Below are positions 16,900 through 24,906 of a DNA stretch of 64,000 bases, piece after piece. The stretch spans positions 868,001 through 932,000 of the forward strand of contig NZ_CP075175.1 in assembly GCF_021223605.1 (NCBI RefSeq). Reading direction: 5' to 3'. The notes beneath the pieces were generated by a model. That model had not been told where the DNA came from. It did no database searches and saw only the letters and a program-made list of their open reading frames with translations. This DNA comes from Paenibacillus sp. 481. Its GTDB lineage: Bacteria > Bacillota > Bacilli > Paenibacillales > Paenibacillaceae. The translations under genes were made by a program, and so were the position numbers. Position 1 is the stretch's first letter. Every line of letters begins with the position of its first letter.

Positions 16900-17238
16900 T
16901 TATCGCATTCGCAATACGCGCTGCACCTTAGTCAACGACTCCTCTTGCGCTTCAAATTCGATGTCGGACAAGCTCACATACCGTAGCTGCACCTTAACTT
17001 TCACACTCAGCTCATAAATCGTACGACGGCGGGGAAACAAGAACCCTAAGAAGCGCTCCGTGTACGACAACGCCTTTGCCGACACCACTTCTACATCCAT
17101 CGGCTCAATGCGTAGCAGCACATCGGGATTTTGTTTAGCTACCGTTGTTTTCACTTGCGAAAAAATACTTTGAAACGCTTTCAGTTTCGTATCCCCTTTG
17201 CCCGTCAAAGCCAACGTGAGTTCTTTTTCCCGATACAT
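16900..17238 (-). CDS. DUF4312 family protein (EF_0831/AHA_3912 type)
   Basis: A 112-residue soluble protein of mixed alpha/beta character (ELTLALTGKGDTKLKAFQSI, LLRIEPMDVEVVSAKA, LGFLFPRRRTIYELSVKVKV). The family is always found with SFCGS, DUF4311 and DUF4310 proteins. It starts three bases after the SFCGS gene stop. The regular beta strands near the C-terminus could form a small binding or regulatory domain. No catalytic motif is seen and its biochemical role is unknown. Confidence 0.82.
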   Translation of the reverse strand: MYREKELTLALTGKGDTKLKAFQSIFSQVKTTVAKQNPDVLLRIEPMDVEVVSAKALSYTERFLGFLFPRRRTIYELSVKVKVQLRYVSLSDIEFEAQEESLTKVQRVLRMR

Positions 17239-17241
17239 GGC

Positions 17242-17613
17242 TTACCCCCGATTCAATTTGATATATTCTTCCGTCAAACGACGGCCCAGCTCTTCTACAT
17301 CCATAAATCCGAAGCCCACTACCTTTTTACCTGCGCGAATCGCCGTAATGCCCGAATCAATCGAACGCAAGCCAAACTCGACTGGCCATTTGTATTTGTT
17401 CGCTGCTTGCAATGCACCCGCACCGCCGCTACCGCAGAACGAAATGCCAAAGTCAGCATTTTCTTTATTCATCACATCACCAAGCCGCATATCTGCGCCT
17501 GGCCCTGGAATGACGATTGCGATCCCCCCTGCTGCCTCTACACCTTTTGCCACGTTCTGCCCTTTACCTAGACGGTCCCCGATGACCACTTTCACTTTGT
17601 TTTCATTTTCCAT
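17242..17613 (-). CDS. Glycine-rich SFCGS family protein (EF_0830/AHA_3911 type)
   Basis: A 123-residue cytoplasmic protein named for the motif ISFCGSGGAGALQAANKY around residue 60. Other conserved blocks are VVIGDRLGKGQNVAKGVEAAGG and VVGFGFMDVEELGRRLTEEY. The single invariant Cys in a Gly-rich loop, in a PRD-controlled cluster, recalls a phosphotransfer or nucleotide-type site, but that is only inference. GAGGAGCG precedes the ATG. It lies between the small PRD gene and DUF4312. Confidence 0.87.
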   Translation of the reverse strand: MENENKVKVVIGDRLGKGQNVAKGVEAAGGIAIVIPGPGADMRLGDVMNKENADFGISFCGSGGAGALQAANKYKWPVEFGLRSIDSGITAIRAGKKVVGFGFMDVEELGRRLTEEYIKLNRG

Positions 17614-17684
17614 GACGATCGCTCCTCTTTATATGTAATGGTTTAGATGTAATCGTTTAGATCTGAGCGTTTAGTATGTTATCG

Positions 17685-18065
17685 TTAAGCATTCAACTGC
17701 ATAATCGCCTCAAAATGTACGGCCAAAAAAAAGATTTCCGCATCATCCAGCAGCCTTGCGCCCATACGCGGATACTGCTCAAGCAGCTCTCGACTCAACT
17801 GCACACATTGTACATCGATCGCTTCCAACATCCCTTCATCCAGCGTCGGGAGCCATTCATTACGCGCCACTCTTCTAACAAACGCTACCAAATGCGCCGC
17901 AATCATAACCGCTCGATCCTGTGGAATATGGAGCTGCGTCTGCTCTGCCAACGGCTGCAAGTGTGCCATTAACGTACTTACTTCAGCCGCTTCAGCTGGT
18001 TCCACAGCCAAATGCTCGCCTAGCCCTGCCATGACTTCATTGATGCTGTATAAATTGGTTTGCAT
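17685..18065 (-). CDS. Small PRD-domain protein (EF_0829/AHA_3910 type)
   Basis: A stand-alone PTS-regulation domain of 126 residues without a DNA-binding part. His-containing PRD motifs are visible as MIAAHLVAFVRRV and IFFLAVHFEAIMQ. In multi-domain regulators such domains are phosphorylated on His by HPr or EII components. Here it may modulate the large regulator upstream or the transporter. GGAGGGGGGCG precedes the ATG. It is the first gene of the structural operon and has a cre-like box just upstream. Confidence 0.82.
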   Translation of the reverse strand: MQTNLYSINEVMAGLGEHLAVEPAEAAEVSTLMAHLQPLAEQTQLHIPQDRAVMIAAHLVAFVRRVARNEWLPTLDEGMLEAIDVQCVQLSRELLEQYPRMGARLLDDAEIFFLAVHFEAIMQLNA

Positions 18066-18085
18066 GCGAACGCCCCCCTCCTTTT

Positions 18086-18099
18086 TGCAATCGCTTTCA
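18086..18099 (-). promoter_or_regulatory. Candidate CcpA cre box ahead of the SFCGS/DUF4310 operon
   Basis: TGCAATCGCTTTCA matches the low-GC Gram-positive cre consensus (TGWAANCGNTNWCA) at all fixed positions but one. It lies about 20 bases upstream of the small PRD gene, where CcpA binding would block transcription of the operon. This fits carbon-catabolite control of a sugar-related system. Confidence 0.5.
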
Positions 18100-18147
18100 A
18101 CAAGACTTATCTTACCCCCATCAATTCGTCATCTTAACGATGCCAGC

Positions 18148-20100
18148 TTAGACGAAGTAATGTAACATCGCTTGCATTTCCCCTTCGGTCACTGTTAATT
18201 CTTCCTCTTGAAAAATGTGCTCCAATTCGCCGCGAATTGATGTTGACCTTGGATCAACAGACGTGTGGCGTTCACTTCGGTCAAATTGTGAGCGCAGCGC
18301 AACTCGCGACATAAATAACATGATATGAAGGGCTAATCCTTGCGCCCTTTCTTGACTTAGCTGTGCACCAAGACGGGTGTTAATTTTTTGATTGAGCTCA
18401 TAGCCACGGACGATAACCGACTGCATCATCCAACCGACGTGATGCCCGTAACCATCCAAGCTGGCCGTAGAATTAGAAATCATCGCATTTGGCGGCAACG
18501 AAATGGCCTGCTGTTGAAACGAATGGCCAAACTTGCGCTCCTCCACCTGTTGCACCGCTTCCATAATCGCTTGAAAGTCCTGTTCGCTCGGAATCGGATT
18601 AACCGTCACAACCGGAGGAATCGGGTCTCCATTAGACTCTAACGGGAAAATACTAATAATGATGTCAGCATCAACTGTCGGCAACACCTTACTCCATTCC
18701 AACACGGAGCAGCACGTCACAATAAACAACCGCTTCACATGATGGGAGAGAACCGTTTTTAAATATTCTGACGTTCCCCGTCCGGTTCCGCACACGACGA
18801 GGGCGGGAACCTGCTTCATTTCCCGCTGACATTCATACGCGGTCTGAAAATGAAGGGCAATAAAAGCAATGTCCGCATCGCTTAAACGAACGTTGTACTT
18901 GCCGAGTACATCGGTGCAGCACATTTTCACAGTGGTGAACATATGCCTGTATGCGCTCACAATTTCTTGCAGTAGCAGGTTGGGCTCCACGACACCGCAT
19001 TGATATTTGGTCAACTTGCTTGATAAGTGATTAAACAAGTTACTGAACAGCTTCGGGTCATCCACTACCCGAATGCCAAGACGTTCGCTAACGCTGCGGA
19101 TTAGCTCGCCTGTTACTATGTAAGAGTCGGGAATGCTGACAGCCTTTTTTAAGGCAGCATCGCCGGGACGCAGCGCGACACTGTCCGTCGCCTGCAACGA
19201 TACAAACCAGATATCGTATGGTGGTAACGCAACACCCCCGCCATGGTTAGCGCCCAAAGCGACGAGTGCGTCCTGCACCGTCTCGTACACGACTCCCATT
19301 TCCCCCGCTGGAGCCGAGCTATCGTTCGGCAGCTCAATTTGACTATACGCACGCTGATGACCATGCTGACGCTGAATCACAATACAAATACGGATAAATA
19401 CCCCGATGATTTGGTTGTCTGACAGCAGTGCATCTGTCTTGCGTTGGAGTTCCTTAATAATGCGGGCAGTAGCGACAAAAATACCGTCTAAATGATTAAA
19501 CGAACCGAGTAACTGATCAAGCACGCGACTTAATAGCTTCGGCCGCTCCTGCTTGACGACACCTAAAATGATGCGCAGCATATCACTACCGTCTAACAGC
19601 TCAATAATGCGGCTCTCCAACATCATACGCTTATCCATTTCTGTCCCTTCGATGCAAAGACCTTGAGAGCCTCGCTCAAGCTTCAGACTATAAGCGGTTA
19701 ATAACGATTCTGCTTGTGCTAAATCCGATAGCACCGTATTGCGGCTCACGCCGTATTTGCGCTCAATCGAGCCGATCGTCCTAAACGTATCGGCAGCAAT
19801 CAGCCCAATAATAATAAAATTAATTCGTTCTTGCGGCGTCATAACCGCACTTTGCTCATCCTGATCGATCGCTTGCAGCAATATTAGCTGCGCCTCTTCG
19901 CTGCACGTAATCCAGACGCCCCGCTTGGGATGAGACTCAATACACGTGCCTCTGCCTGCAAGCCATGCGCGCATTAACTTTAAATCATTTTTTATCGTCC
20001 GTTCACTCACATTAAAATCTTTAGCCAAATCTTTAATAAGGTAAGACACTTGTGTGCGTATCAGCTTTTTTAATAAAGTTCTGGAACGCATTAACAGCAT
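18148..20100 (-). CDS. BglG/MtlR-type PRD transcriptional regulator
   Basis: A 650-residue multi-domain regulator. The N-terminal helix-turn-helix (LIKDLAKDFNVSERTIKNDLKL, about residues 22-45) is followed by a second DNA-binding-like segment (RKYGVSRNTVLSDLAQAE, about 130-150). PRD regions then follow, including ADIAFIALHFQTAYEC. An EIIB-like domain reads ALVVCGTGRGTSEYLKTVL near residue 440. A final PRD-like segment (GLALHIMLFMSRVALRSQF) takes the place of the usual EIIA domain. GAGGAGTAAATCAGC precedes the ATG at 20100. The HTH domains make it a DNA-binding activator rather than an RNA antiterminator. It is the likely regulator of the SFCGS/DUF4310-4312 operon immediately downstream. Confidence 0.88.
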   Translation of the reverse strand: MLLMRSRTLLKKLIRTQVSYLIKDLAKDFNVSERTIKNDLKLMRAWLAGRGTCIESHPKRGVWITCSEEAQLILLQAIDQDEQSAVMTPQERINFIIIGLIAADTFRTIGSIERKYGVSRNTVLSDLAQAESLLTAYSLKLERGSQGLCIEGTEMDKRMMLESRIIELLDGSDMLRIILGVVKQERPKLLSRVLDQLLGSFNHLDGIFVATARIIKELQRKTDALLSDNQIIGVFIRICIVIQRQHGHQRAYSQIELPNDSSAPAGEMGVVYETVQDALVALGANHGGGVALPPYDIWFVSLQATDSVALRPGDAALKKAVSIPDSYIVTGELIRSVSERLGIRVVDDPKLFSNLFNHLSSKLTKYQCGVVEPNLLLQEIVSAYRHMFTTVKMCCTDVLGKYNVRLSDADIAFIALHFQTAYECQREMKQVPALVVCGTGRGTSEYLKTVLSHHVKRLFIVTCCSVLEWSKVLPTVDADIIISIFPLESNGDPIPPVVTVNPIPSEQDFQAIMEAVQQVEERKFGHSFQQQAISLPPNAMISNSTASLDGYGHHVGWMMQSVIVRGYELNQKINTRLGAQLSQERAQGLALHIMLFMSRVALRSQFDRSERHTSVDPRSTSIRGELEHIFQEEELTVTEGEMQAMLHYFV

Positions 20101-20251
20101 GCTGATTTACTCCTCTGGTGTCCGACGTTGTCTGCAACATGGTTGAGCATAAATACGCTTTCAAACCAAGACGGAAACATGATATCACTCACAACCTCTC
20201 ACCTGTTTTAAGCATATCGATCAACGTATGCTTTGAGAAGATTCAACATCT

Positions 20252-20269
20252 TGCACGGTTAACCGTGCA
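20252..20269. promoter_or_regulatory. Perfect 18-bp palindrome upstream of the PRD regulator
   Basis: TGCACGGTTAACCGTGCA is perfectly self-complementary without a spacer. It lies about 150 bases upstream of the regulator start, in an otherwise gene-free stretch (20101-20500). The lack of a loop makes a protein-binding site more likely than an RNA hairpin. Confidence 0.45.
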
Positions 20270-20397
20270 TATCATTTGTGATCAAATACGAGAACTGCCC
20301 AGATAGAGTAGAGGTTAATAGAATAGACAGAGGTAGATTCGTAAGTAGTGTTACTATGAAATGTATTCGTAGAATAGGAAGGTGTAAAATAATGCAA

Positions 20398-20436
20398 ACG
20401 AGCATGAGCGCGGTACTATGTGCTGCTCATGCTCGT
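20398..20436 (-). terminator. Terminator after the alpha/beta hydrolase gene
   Basis: Twelve-base perfect stem ACGAGCATGAGC / GCTCATGCTCGT (20398-20409 and 20425-20436), followed on the minus strand by a T-rich run (TTGCATTATTTT). Confidence 0.75.
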
Positions 20437-20500
20437 GCTTCTGCTTCTGCCTGTGCTTTTGCTTGCGCTTGTGTGCATCGCTTACCAGCAGCTATACCTT

Positions 20501-21292
20501 TTATAGACGCGTTCTATGGGCCGGCTCCATATGTTGAATCCAACGTTCAATCAACATATTCATAGTGTGAGCATGCTTGGTCGGAATTTGATGCTTCGCT
20601 CCCGCGATCCAGACCAACTCACTTTGCGGTAACACGGACTTTAATTTATCCGCATATCGGAAAAATCGCTTGTCCCGTTCGCCATAAATCATAAGCACAG
20701 GTGCCGTAATCGCACTTAACCTAGCAGTACTATCGTACAACAGACTCGAACGATAATACTGCTGCCAATTGTCCACGCAGCCTTGTCGGGCTGTACGTAG
20801 CAGTGTATCAAACATCGCACGATTGTTCGCATTGCCCCACACAATAGCAAGTGATAGCAACTGCTTGGCTTTCATCGCCGTAAGCGCAACGGCAAGTGAA
20901 ATCCGGCTGCGCAGCCGCCAATCGCTCGCTTCTGACATCCCACTAATGACGACTGCCCCGCTAAATCGCTCAGGGTAGGAGAGCAGCGCTTCAAGTGCGA
21001 CACCTCCACCTGTGGAATAGCCGCACACATAAGCCTTTTGGATGCCTAAACTGTCCATCAACTGTACCATATCTTGCACGATCAGCGGATACGTAACCGC
21101 TTCATTCGAAGCATCGCTATAGCCATGTCCGCGAATATCGAACGTCACAATTTTATACTGCCTAGACAACTGCTCAGCCTGATAGTTGAAATTATCGGAC
21201 GTAAGTAGCGGCGGATGAATAAATAGGATCGGTACACCTTCTCCTTGCACACGATAGTACAAGGCACCGCATTTGCGCCTCAGTAAGGGCAT
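20501..21292 (-). CDS. Alpha/beta hydrolase
   Basis: Single-domain esterase or lactonase-type hydrolase, about 263 residues. The fold markers are VPILFIHPPLL (oxyanion region), FDIRGHGYSD, and the nucleophile elbow VCGYSTGGG with Ser near residue 96. The acid is in LMIYGERDKRF and the His in AGAKHQIPTKHAH. The His context (KHQIP) differs slightly from the usual GH dyad. The ATG at 21292 is preferred because AAAGGGG lies eight bases upstream; an in-frame GTG at 21301 overlaps that site. It is a monocistronic unit with its own terminator. Substrate not predictable. Confidence 0.85.
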   Translation of the reverse strand: MPLLRRKCGALYYRVQGEGVPILFIHPPLLTSDNFNYQAEQLSRQYKIVTFDIRGHGYSDASNEAVTYPLIVQDMVQLMDSLGIQKAYVCGYSTGGGVALEALLSYPERFSGAVVISGMSEASDWRLRSRISLAVALTAMKAKQLLSLAIVWGNANNRAMFDTLLRTARQGCVDNWQQYYRSSLLYDSTARLSAITAPVLMIYGERDKRFFRYADKLKSVLPQSELVWIAGAKHQIPTKHAHTMNMLIERWIQHMEPAHRTRL

Positions 21293-21466
21293 CGTATTCA
21301 CCCCTTTATTTTACTCACTAACCATTGGTAAAATATGCCCCTAAACATCTCGTTTTATCCTTTGCGCACACATTCCGACTAAAAGGCAAACTAAAAAACC
21401 CCTTAACAGAGCGACGGCCACCGTGGGCCAATCAACCACTCCATTAAGAGATTTTATGTATGTCAT

Positions 21467-22051
21467 CTATATAAGCTCATGCTGTTCCATATATTGAATG
21501 AGTTGCGCCACCGATTCATTGACAGTTTGCTCATTAGTGTGCAAAGTAAGCTCCGGCTGTTCGGGCCGTTCATAAATCGTCGAACCCATTAAACCTAGCT
21601 TCGAGCGCCAGTAAAATCCTTTCGGATCACGCTGCTCGCATACTTCAAGCGGGCAATCCACAAACACTTCATGGTATTGTTTACTGCCAAAGATGGACCG
21701 AGCCATCTCTCGGTTCACTTTATTCGGTGATACGGTCGCCACCACTACAATAAAGCCCGCGTCAACAAACAGCTTTGCTACTTCGCCGATACGACGAATG
21801 TTTTCGGAGCGATCCGCAGCCGTATAACCAAGGTCTTGGTTCAAGCCCTCCTGCAACATTTCTCCATCCAACACGTAGCATTTCACTTTACGATTTAGCA
21901 AATGCAACTCCAACTGGGCCGCAATGGTCGATTTTCCCGCTCCAGACAAGCCGGTAAACCATAACACGCAGCTGCCATGACCGTTTAAGAGCTGCCGATC
22001 CATAATCGTTACAGCTGCTCGTTTGGTTAGCTTTTTTATATGGTCTTGCAT
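21467..22051 (-). CDS. cysC: Adenylylsulfate kinase (APS kinase)
   Basis: Phosphorylates adenosine 5'-phosphosulfate to PAPS in sulfate assimilation. The P-loop GLSGAGKST lies at residues 34-42. The following blocks are family-typical: CYVLDGEMLQEGLNQDLGY, RSENIRRIGEVAKLFVDAGF and EVFVDCPLEVCEQRDPKGFY. At 194 residues it is normal length. GAGGGGG precedes the ATG. ATP sulfurylase and PAPS reductase genes are not adjacent, so it is an orphan copy. The gene 26 bases upstream encodes a DUF3891 protein. Confidence 0.93.
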   Translation of the reverse strand: MQDHIKKLTKRAAVTIMDRQLLNGHGSCVLWFTGLSGAGKSTIAAQLELHLLNRKVKCYVLDGEMLQEGLNQDLGYTAADRSENIRRIGEVAKLFVDAGFIVVVATVSPNKVNREMARSIFGSKQYHEVFVDCPLEVCEQRDPKGFYWRSKLGLMGSTIYERPEQPELTLHTNEQTVNESVAQLIQYMEQHELI

Positions 22052-22077
22052 TTCATTCCCCCTCTAGTTAACAGCCT

Positions 22078-22866
22078 TTACAAAGGCTCTGGATGATCGT
22101 GTTCTGGACGAAATGAAACGTTTAAATGTTGCATTGGCTGCTCCTGATACGCCTTATGAATACCGATTGCCCCAGCACGTACTTTCGACACGACTTTAAA
22201 CGGTATCGATGTCGTAAAGGAAGACGTAAACGGAAATGAACTCAGCTTAATATTGTGCTCATCCACCCATTCTGCGACAATCATCGATTTACGATCGTGA
22301 TGAAACGGAATGGAATTTTCAATTCCATCTTGATACCATACAAATTCGTCCTCTTTACGAACGCCTGGCTCATTAAGACATACATATAAAGACAGATCAT
22401 CACAAAATTGCAACAGATTTAAATGATTATGTATAACTTCCTCTTTCATGTCAGGCAGCAATTGACGAATGCGCTGCTGACGTTCGCGTTCATGGGCCAT
22501 AAATTGTTGCACAGCCGGAAGTTTCTCCACATGAAAAAAGGAGGAAAAATGTAAGCTGTTCAATAAAGCAGCGTATATACTCTTTTGCTCAACTTCATCT
22601 ACTCCTAAGCGATAAAAGGCTACTTTCAACGGTAACGGATAATCCATAAATGAGAATGGCACCTGGCTGCATTCGTTCCATATTGGAATATTATCTAACC
22701 CCATCCAACTGCAATCATGCTCGTTAACGGCATACACCAATTCATCAAACCGATCTGTTCCGACAAGCAATTCCCGTTTAAAATGTGTAGCCATTACACC
22801 TGACAGCTTCCCATGTTCATGCTGCTCAATCATGACAAAATCGTGTTCTCTCTCTCGAACGATCAT
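22078..22866 (-). CDS. DUF3891 family protein
   Basis: A 262-residue soluble protein whose N-terminus (MIVREREHDFVMIEQHEHGKL) and the AVNEHDCSW block are characteristic of DUF3891. Conserved His and Asp residues (EQHEHGK, EHDC) and a helical core resemble an HD-like metal-binding arrangement, but activity is not established. A GGGGGAT site precedes the ATG. It probably shares a transcript with cysC, which begins 26 bases downstream. Confidence 0.78.
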   Translation of the reverse strand: MIVREREHDFVMIEQHEHGKLSGVMATHFKRELLVGTDRFDELVYAVNEHDCSWMGLDNIPIWNECSQVPFSFMDYPLPLKVAFYRLGVDEVEQKSIYAALLNSLHFSSFFHVEKLPAVQQFMAHERERQQRIRQLLPDMKEEVIHNHLNLLQFCDDLSLYVCLNEPGVRKEDEFVWYQDGIENSIPFHHDRKSMIVAEWVDEHNIKLSSFPFTSSFTTSIPFKVVSKVRAGAIGIHKAYQEQPMQHLNVSFRPEHDHPEPL

Positions 22867-22998
22867 GGATATCCCCCTTTTTCAAACCAAGTTGTCGCAA
22901 TTGATCATCACCAATCGTTGGTGGGGTGTTGAAAATTTGGCTCTCCCGCATTAAGCTATACATATGCACTTTCAAATGCACACTAGGAGGACGATGAA

Positions 22999-23193
22999 AT
23001 GAGTAAACGAAGCAAACTTAAAAGAGACCGGCTCAAAGCCGAACGTGCAGGTAAGCTTAACCCCGAAATAAATCGAAACGCGTGGACACGCAAGCCCCGC
23101 ACGCAAATTGTAGCCAACAAGAAGGCTGAACAGCGCCGAACACTATGCCGGAAAATAGGTATAGATGATGGCGCTGTTTTTTTATGCGCATAG
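22999..23193 (+). CDS. Small highly basic protein of unknown function
   Basis: A 64-residue protein with a very strong AGGAGGACGATGAA site before its ATG. The first 45 residues are dominated by Lys and Arg (SKRSKLKRDRLKAERAGKL, then RKPRTQIVANKKAEQRR). The tail (KIGIDDGAVFLCA) is less conserved-looking and runs into a T-rich terminator-like sequence. The composition suggests RNA, ribosome or DNA binding. I do not recognise a named family. Confidence 0.7.
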   Translation: MSKRSKLKRDRLKAERAGKLNPEINRNAWTRKPRTQIVANKKAEQRRTLCRKIGIDDGAVFLCA

Positions 23194-23227
23194 TATTTAT
23201 ATTAAAGAACGTACGTTTGGAAGTAAA

Positions 23228-23890
23228 CTACTTTTTCTCATTAGGCTTGCACAATTCCAGCAAATGACTGACCGTTACAAAACGATATCCCTGCTCCGTT
23301 AACCGGGGGACGATAATCCGCAACGCTTCTACTGTCTGCATACGATGATTACCACCTCCATCATGGAATAGCATAATGCCGCCATTAAAAGCCTCTTTTA
23401 AAGCTATCTCTACTAATACATCAACACCAGGACTTTCCCAATCTCTCATTTCCAACTTTTCCGACCACATGACGACACGGTACCCCATATCATGCAGTAC
23501 GCGTAGATTTTGATCGTTATATTCTCCGTATGGTGGGCGAAACAAGTTGTCCACTTTTCCTGTAATCGCTTCCAACAACGCTGCTGTGCGGATCACCTCC
23601 GCTCTGACTTCGAGCGACGTTATTGTCGGAATTGAAGGGTGTGTATACGTATGATTGGCCAGCTCATGCCCCTCGTCCCTTACTCGCCTTGCGGTATCCC
23701 CATGTTTTTCGAGCTCTTTTCCGATCATGAAAAAAGTTGCCTTTGCGTTATGTTTAGCAAGTAAGTCGAGCACTAGTGGTGTGTAAGTGGGGTCTGGTCC
23801 GTCGTCTAACGTCAAACATACATAGCGATTGCCGTCATTCGGGACAGGCAATTGTTCGATTACATCGCTTTCGAGCCGATTAATAAACAT
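23228..23890 (-). CDS. Polysaccharide deacetylase (NodB domain)
   Basis: Carbohydrate esterase family 4 enzyme, about 220 residues. The NodB motifs are in order: LTLDDGPDPTYT (catalytic and metal Asp), HTYTHPS (metal-binding His pair), RPPYGEYN and VMWSEKLEMRDW, then ALKEAFNGGIMLFHDGGG (C-terminal catalytic His). There is no signal peptide from the ATG at 23890, which has AAGGAG nine bases upstream. A longer frame to 23944 lacks a site. It therefore probably acts in the cytoplasm or leaves by another route. In sporeformers such enzymes often modify cortex or wall glycans, but this one cannot be assigned. Confidence 0.9.
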   Translation of the reverse strand: MFINRLESDVIEQLPVPNDGNRYVCLTLDDGPDPTYTPLVLDLLAKHNAKATFFMIGKELEKHGDTARRVRDEGHELANHTYTHPSIPTITSLEVRAEVIRTAALLEAITGKVDNLFRPPYGEYNDQNLRVLHDMGYRVVMWSEKLEMRDWESPGVDVLVEIALKEAFNGGIMLFHDGGGNHRMQTVEALRIIVPRLTEQGYRFVTVSHLLELCKPNEKK

Positions 23891-24065
23891 CCATTTCAAC
23901 TCCTTATTCTTAATGAACAAGCATGACTTTTGGAAATAGGGCATCGTGCTGATAAGTTAGCATCTATCTGTAATGATGTCAATGCTCACGCTACGATTTG
24001 CAGGCCAAGTTAGAGTTCGATACAATATAAGGAGAGGAACGGAAAGGCCGGAAAGGAAGGTTATT

Positions 24066-24707
24066 ATGGCGAATACGCATACTTACTCTCGTGGCGAGGA
24101 AATTGCCAACGCGATTACGCATGGCATAGGCGCACTATTAAGCATTGCTGCACTTACTATACTTATTATTTATGCTGCTATGTTCGGTGAAACGATTCAC
24201 ATTGTTAGCTTTATCATATACGGAATATCCATGTTGGTGTTGTATACATCCTCAACATTAGTGCATAGCTTTCCTGATGGGAAAATAAAAGATCTGTTCG
24301 AAACGTTTGACCACGCTTCGATTTATTTATTCATCGCAGGTACATATACGCCATTCGTCCTTATCGCCTTACCCGATGTGCTTGGCTGGTCCATATTCGC
24401 TTTTGTCTGGACGATGGCAATCGGCGGTGTCGTATTCAAAGCGTTCTTCACAAAACGCTTCATGTACATTTCCACCCTCCTTTATATTGGGATGGGGTGG
24501 ATTATCGTGCTGGTGTGGCAACCATTAGCCGCCTCTCTTACACCTATGGGTTTGAATCTGCTTATAACAGGTGGCGTGCTGTACACGGTTGGCACTATAT
24601 TTTATGTATGGCGAGGCTTCCCTTTCCACCATATGGTGTGGCATTTATTCGTGTTAGCCGGCTCTGTCGTACACTTTCTCGCTGTGCTAACCTTGCTACA
24701 CATCTAA
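24066..24707 (+). CDS. trhA: Haemolysin III / PAQR-type membrane protein (TrhA-like)
   Basis: A 213-residue protein with seven predicted helices. Family signatures are EEIANAITHGIGALLSI, SSTLVHSFPDG, FETFDHASIYLFIAGTYTPF and FHHMVWHLFVLAGSVVHF. The conserved His and Asp residues form the PAQR metal site. The B. subtilis homologue (YplQ/TrhA) affects membrane fluidity homeostasis rather than lysing cells. AAAGGAAGG precedes the ATG at 24066. It is followed by a clear terminator, so it is monocistronic. Confidence 0.92.
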   Translation: MANTHTYSRGEEIANAITHGIGALLSIAALTILIIYAAMFGETIHIVSFIIYGISMLVLYTSSTLVHSFPDGKIKDLFETFDHASIYLFIAGTYTPFVLIALPDVLGWSIFAFVWTMAIGGVVFKAFFTKRFMYISTLLYIGMGWIIVLVWQPLAASLTPMGLNLLITGGVLYTVGTIFYVWRGFPFHHMVWHLFVLAGSVVHFLAVLTLLHI

Positions 24708-24722
24708 TGTCTAGCAGCAAAT

Positions 24723-24762
24723 AGCGTCAACGCGCCCCAATCGGGCAGTATGCGTTGGCGCT
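24723..24762 (+). terminator. Terminator after trhA
   Basis: Stem AGCGTCAACGC / GCGTTGGCGCT with one mismatch, followed by TTCTTTTC on the plus strand. Confidence 0.8.
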
Positions 24763-24836
24763 TTCTTTTCGTCTTTTTCATTTACTTGTGATGTTCACTT
24801 GCATTTTTTAGGATTAAAATGGGCGAATATCCAATC

Positions 24837-24862
24837 ACAAAAACGAATCGGGACATATGCTA
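24837..24862 (+). promoter_or_regulatory. SigK-type promoter for the coat-like gene
   Basis: CATATGCTA (24854-24862) fits the SigK -10 consensus CATANNNTA. An AC dinucleotide at 24837-24838 lies 15 bases upstream as the minimal -35. The start site would be about 35 bases before the coding sequence. This supports late mother-cell expression. Motif match only. Confidence 0.5.
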
Positions 24863-24906
24863 TCATGTCAACTCCCCAATTTCGGGAAAAGGAGCGATAA
24901 AACTAC

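Noticed and set aside
20278-20565. Plus-strand frame of 95 codons rich in A, C and S
   Set aside because: It runs through a terminator hairpin and into the 3' end of the opposing hydrolase gene, with no ribosome-binding site.
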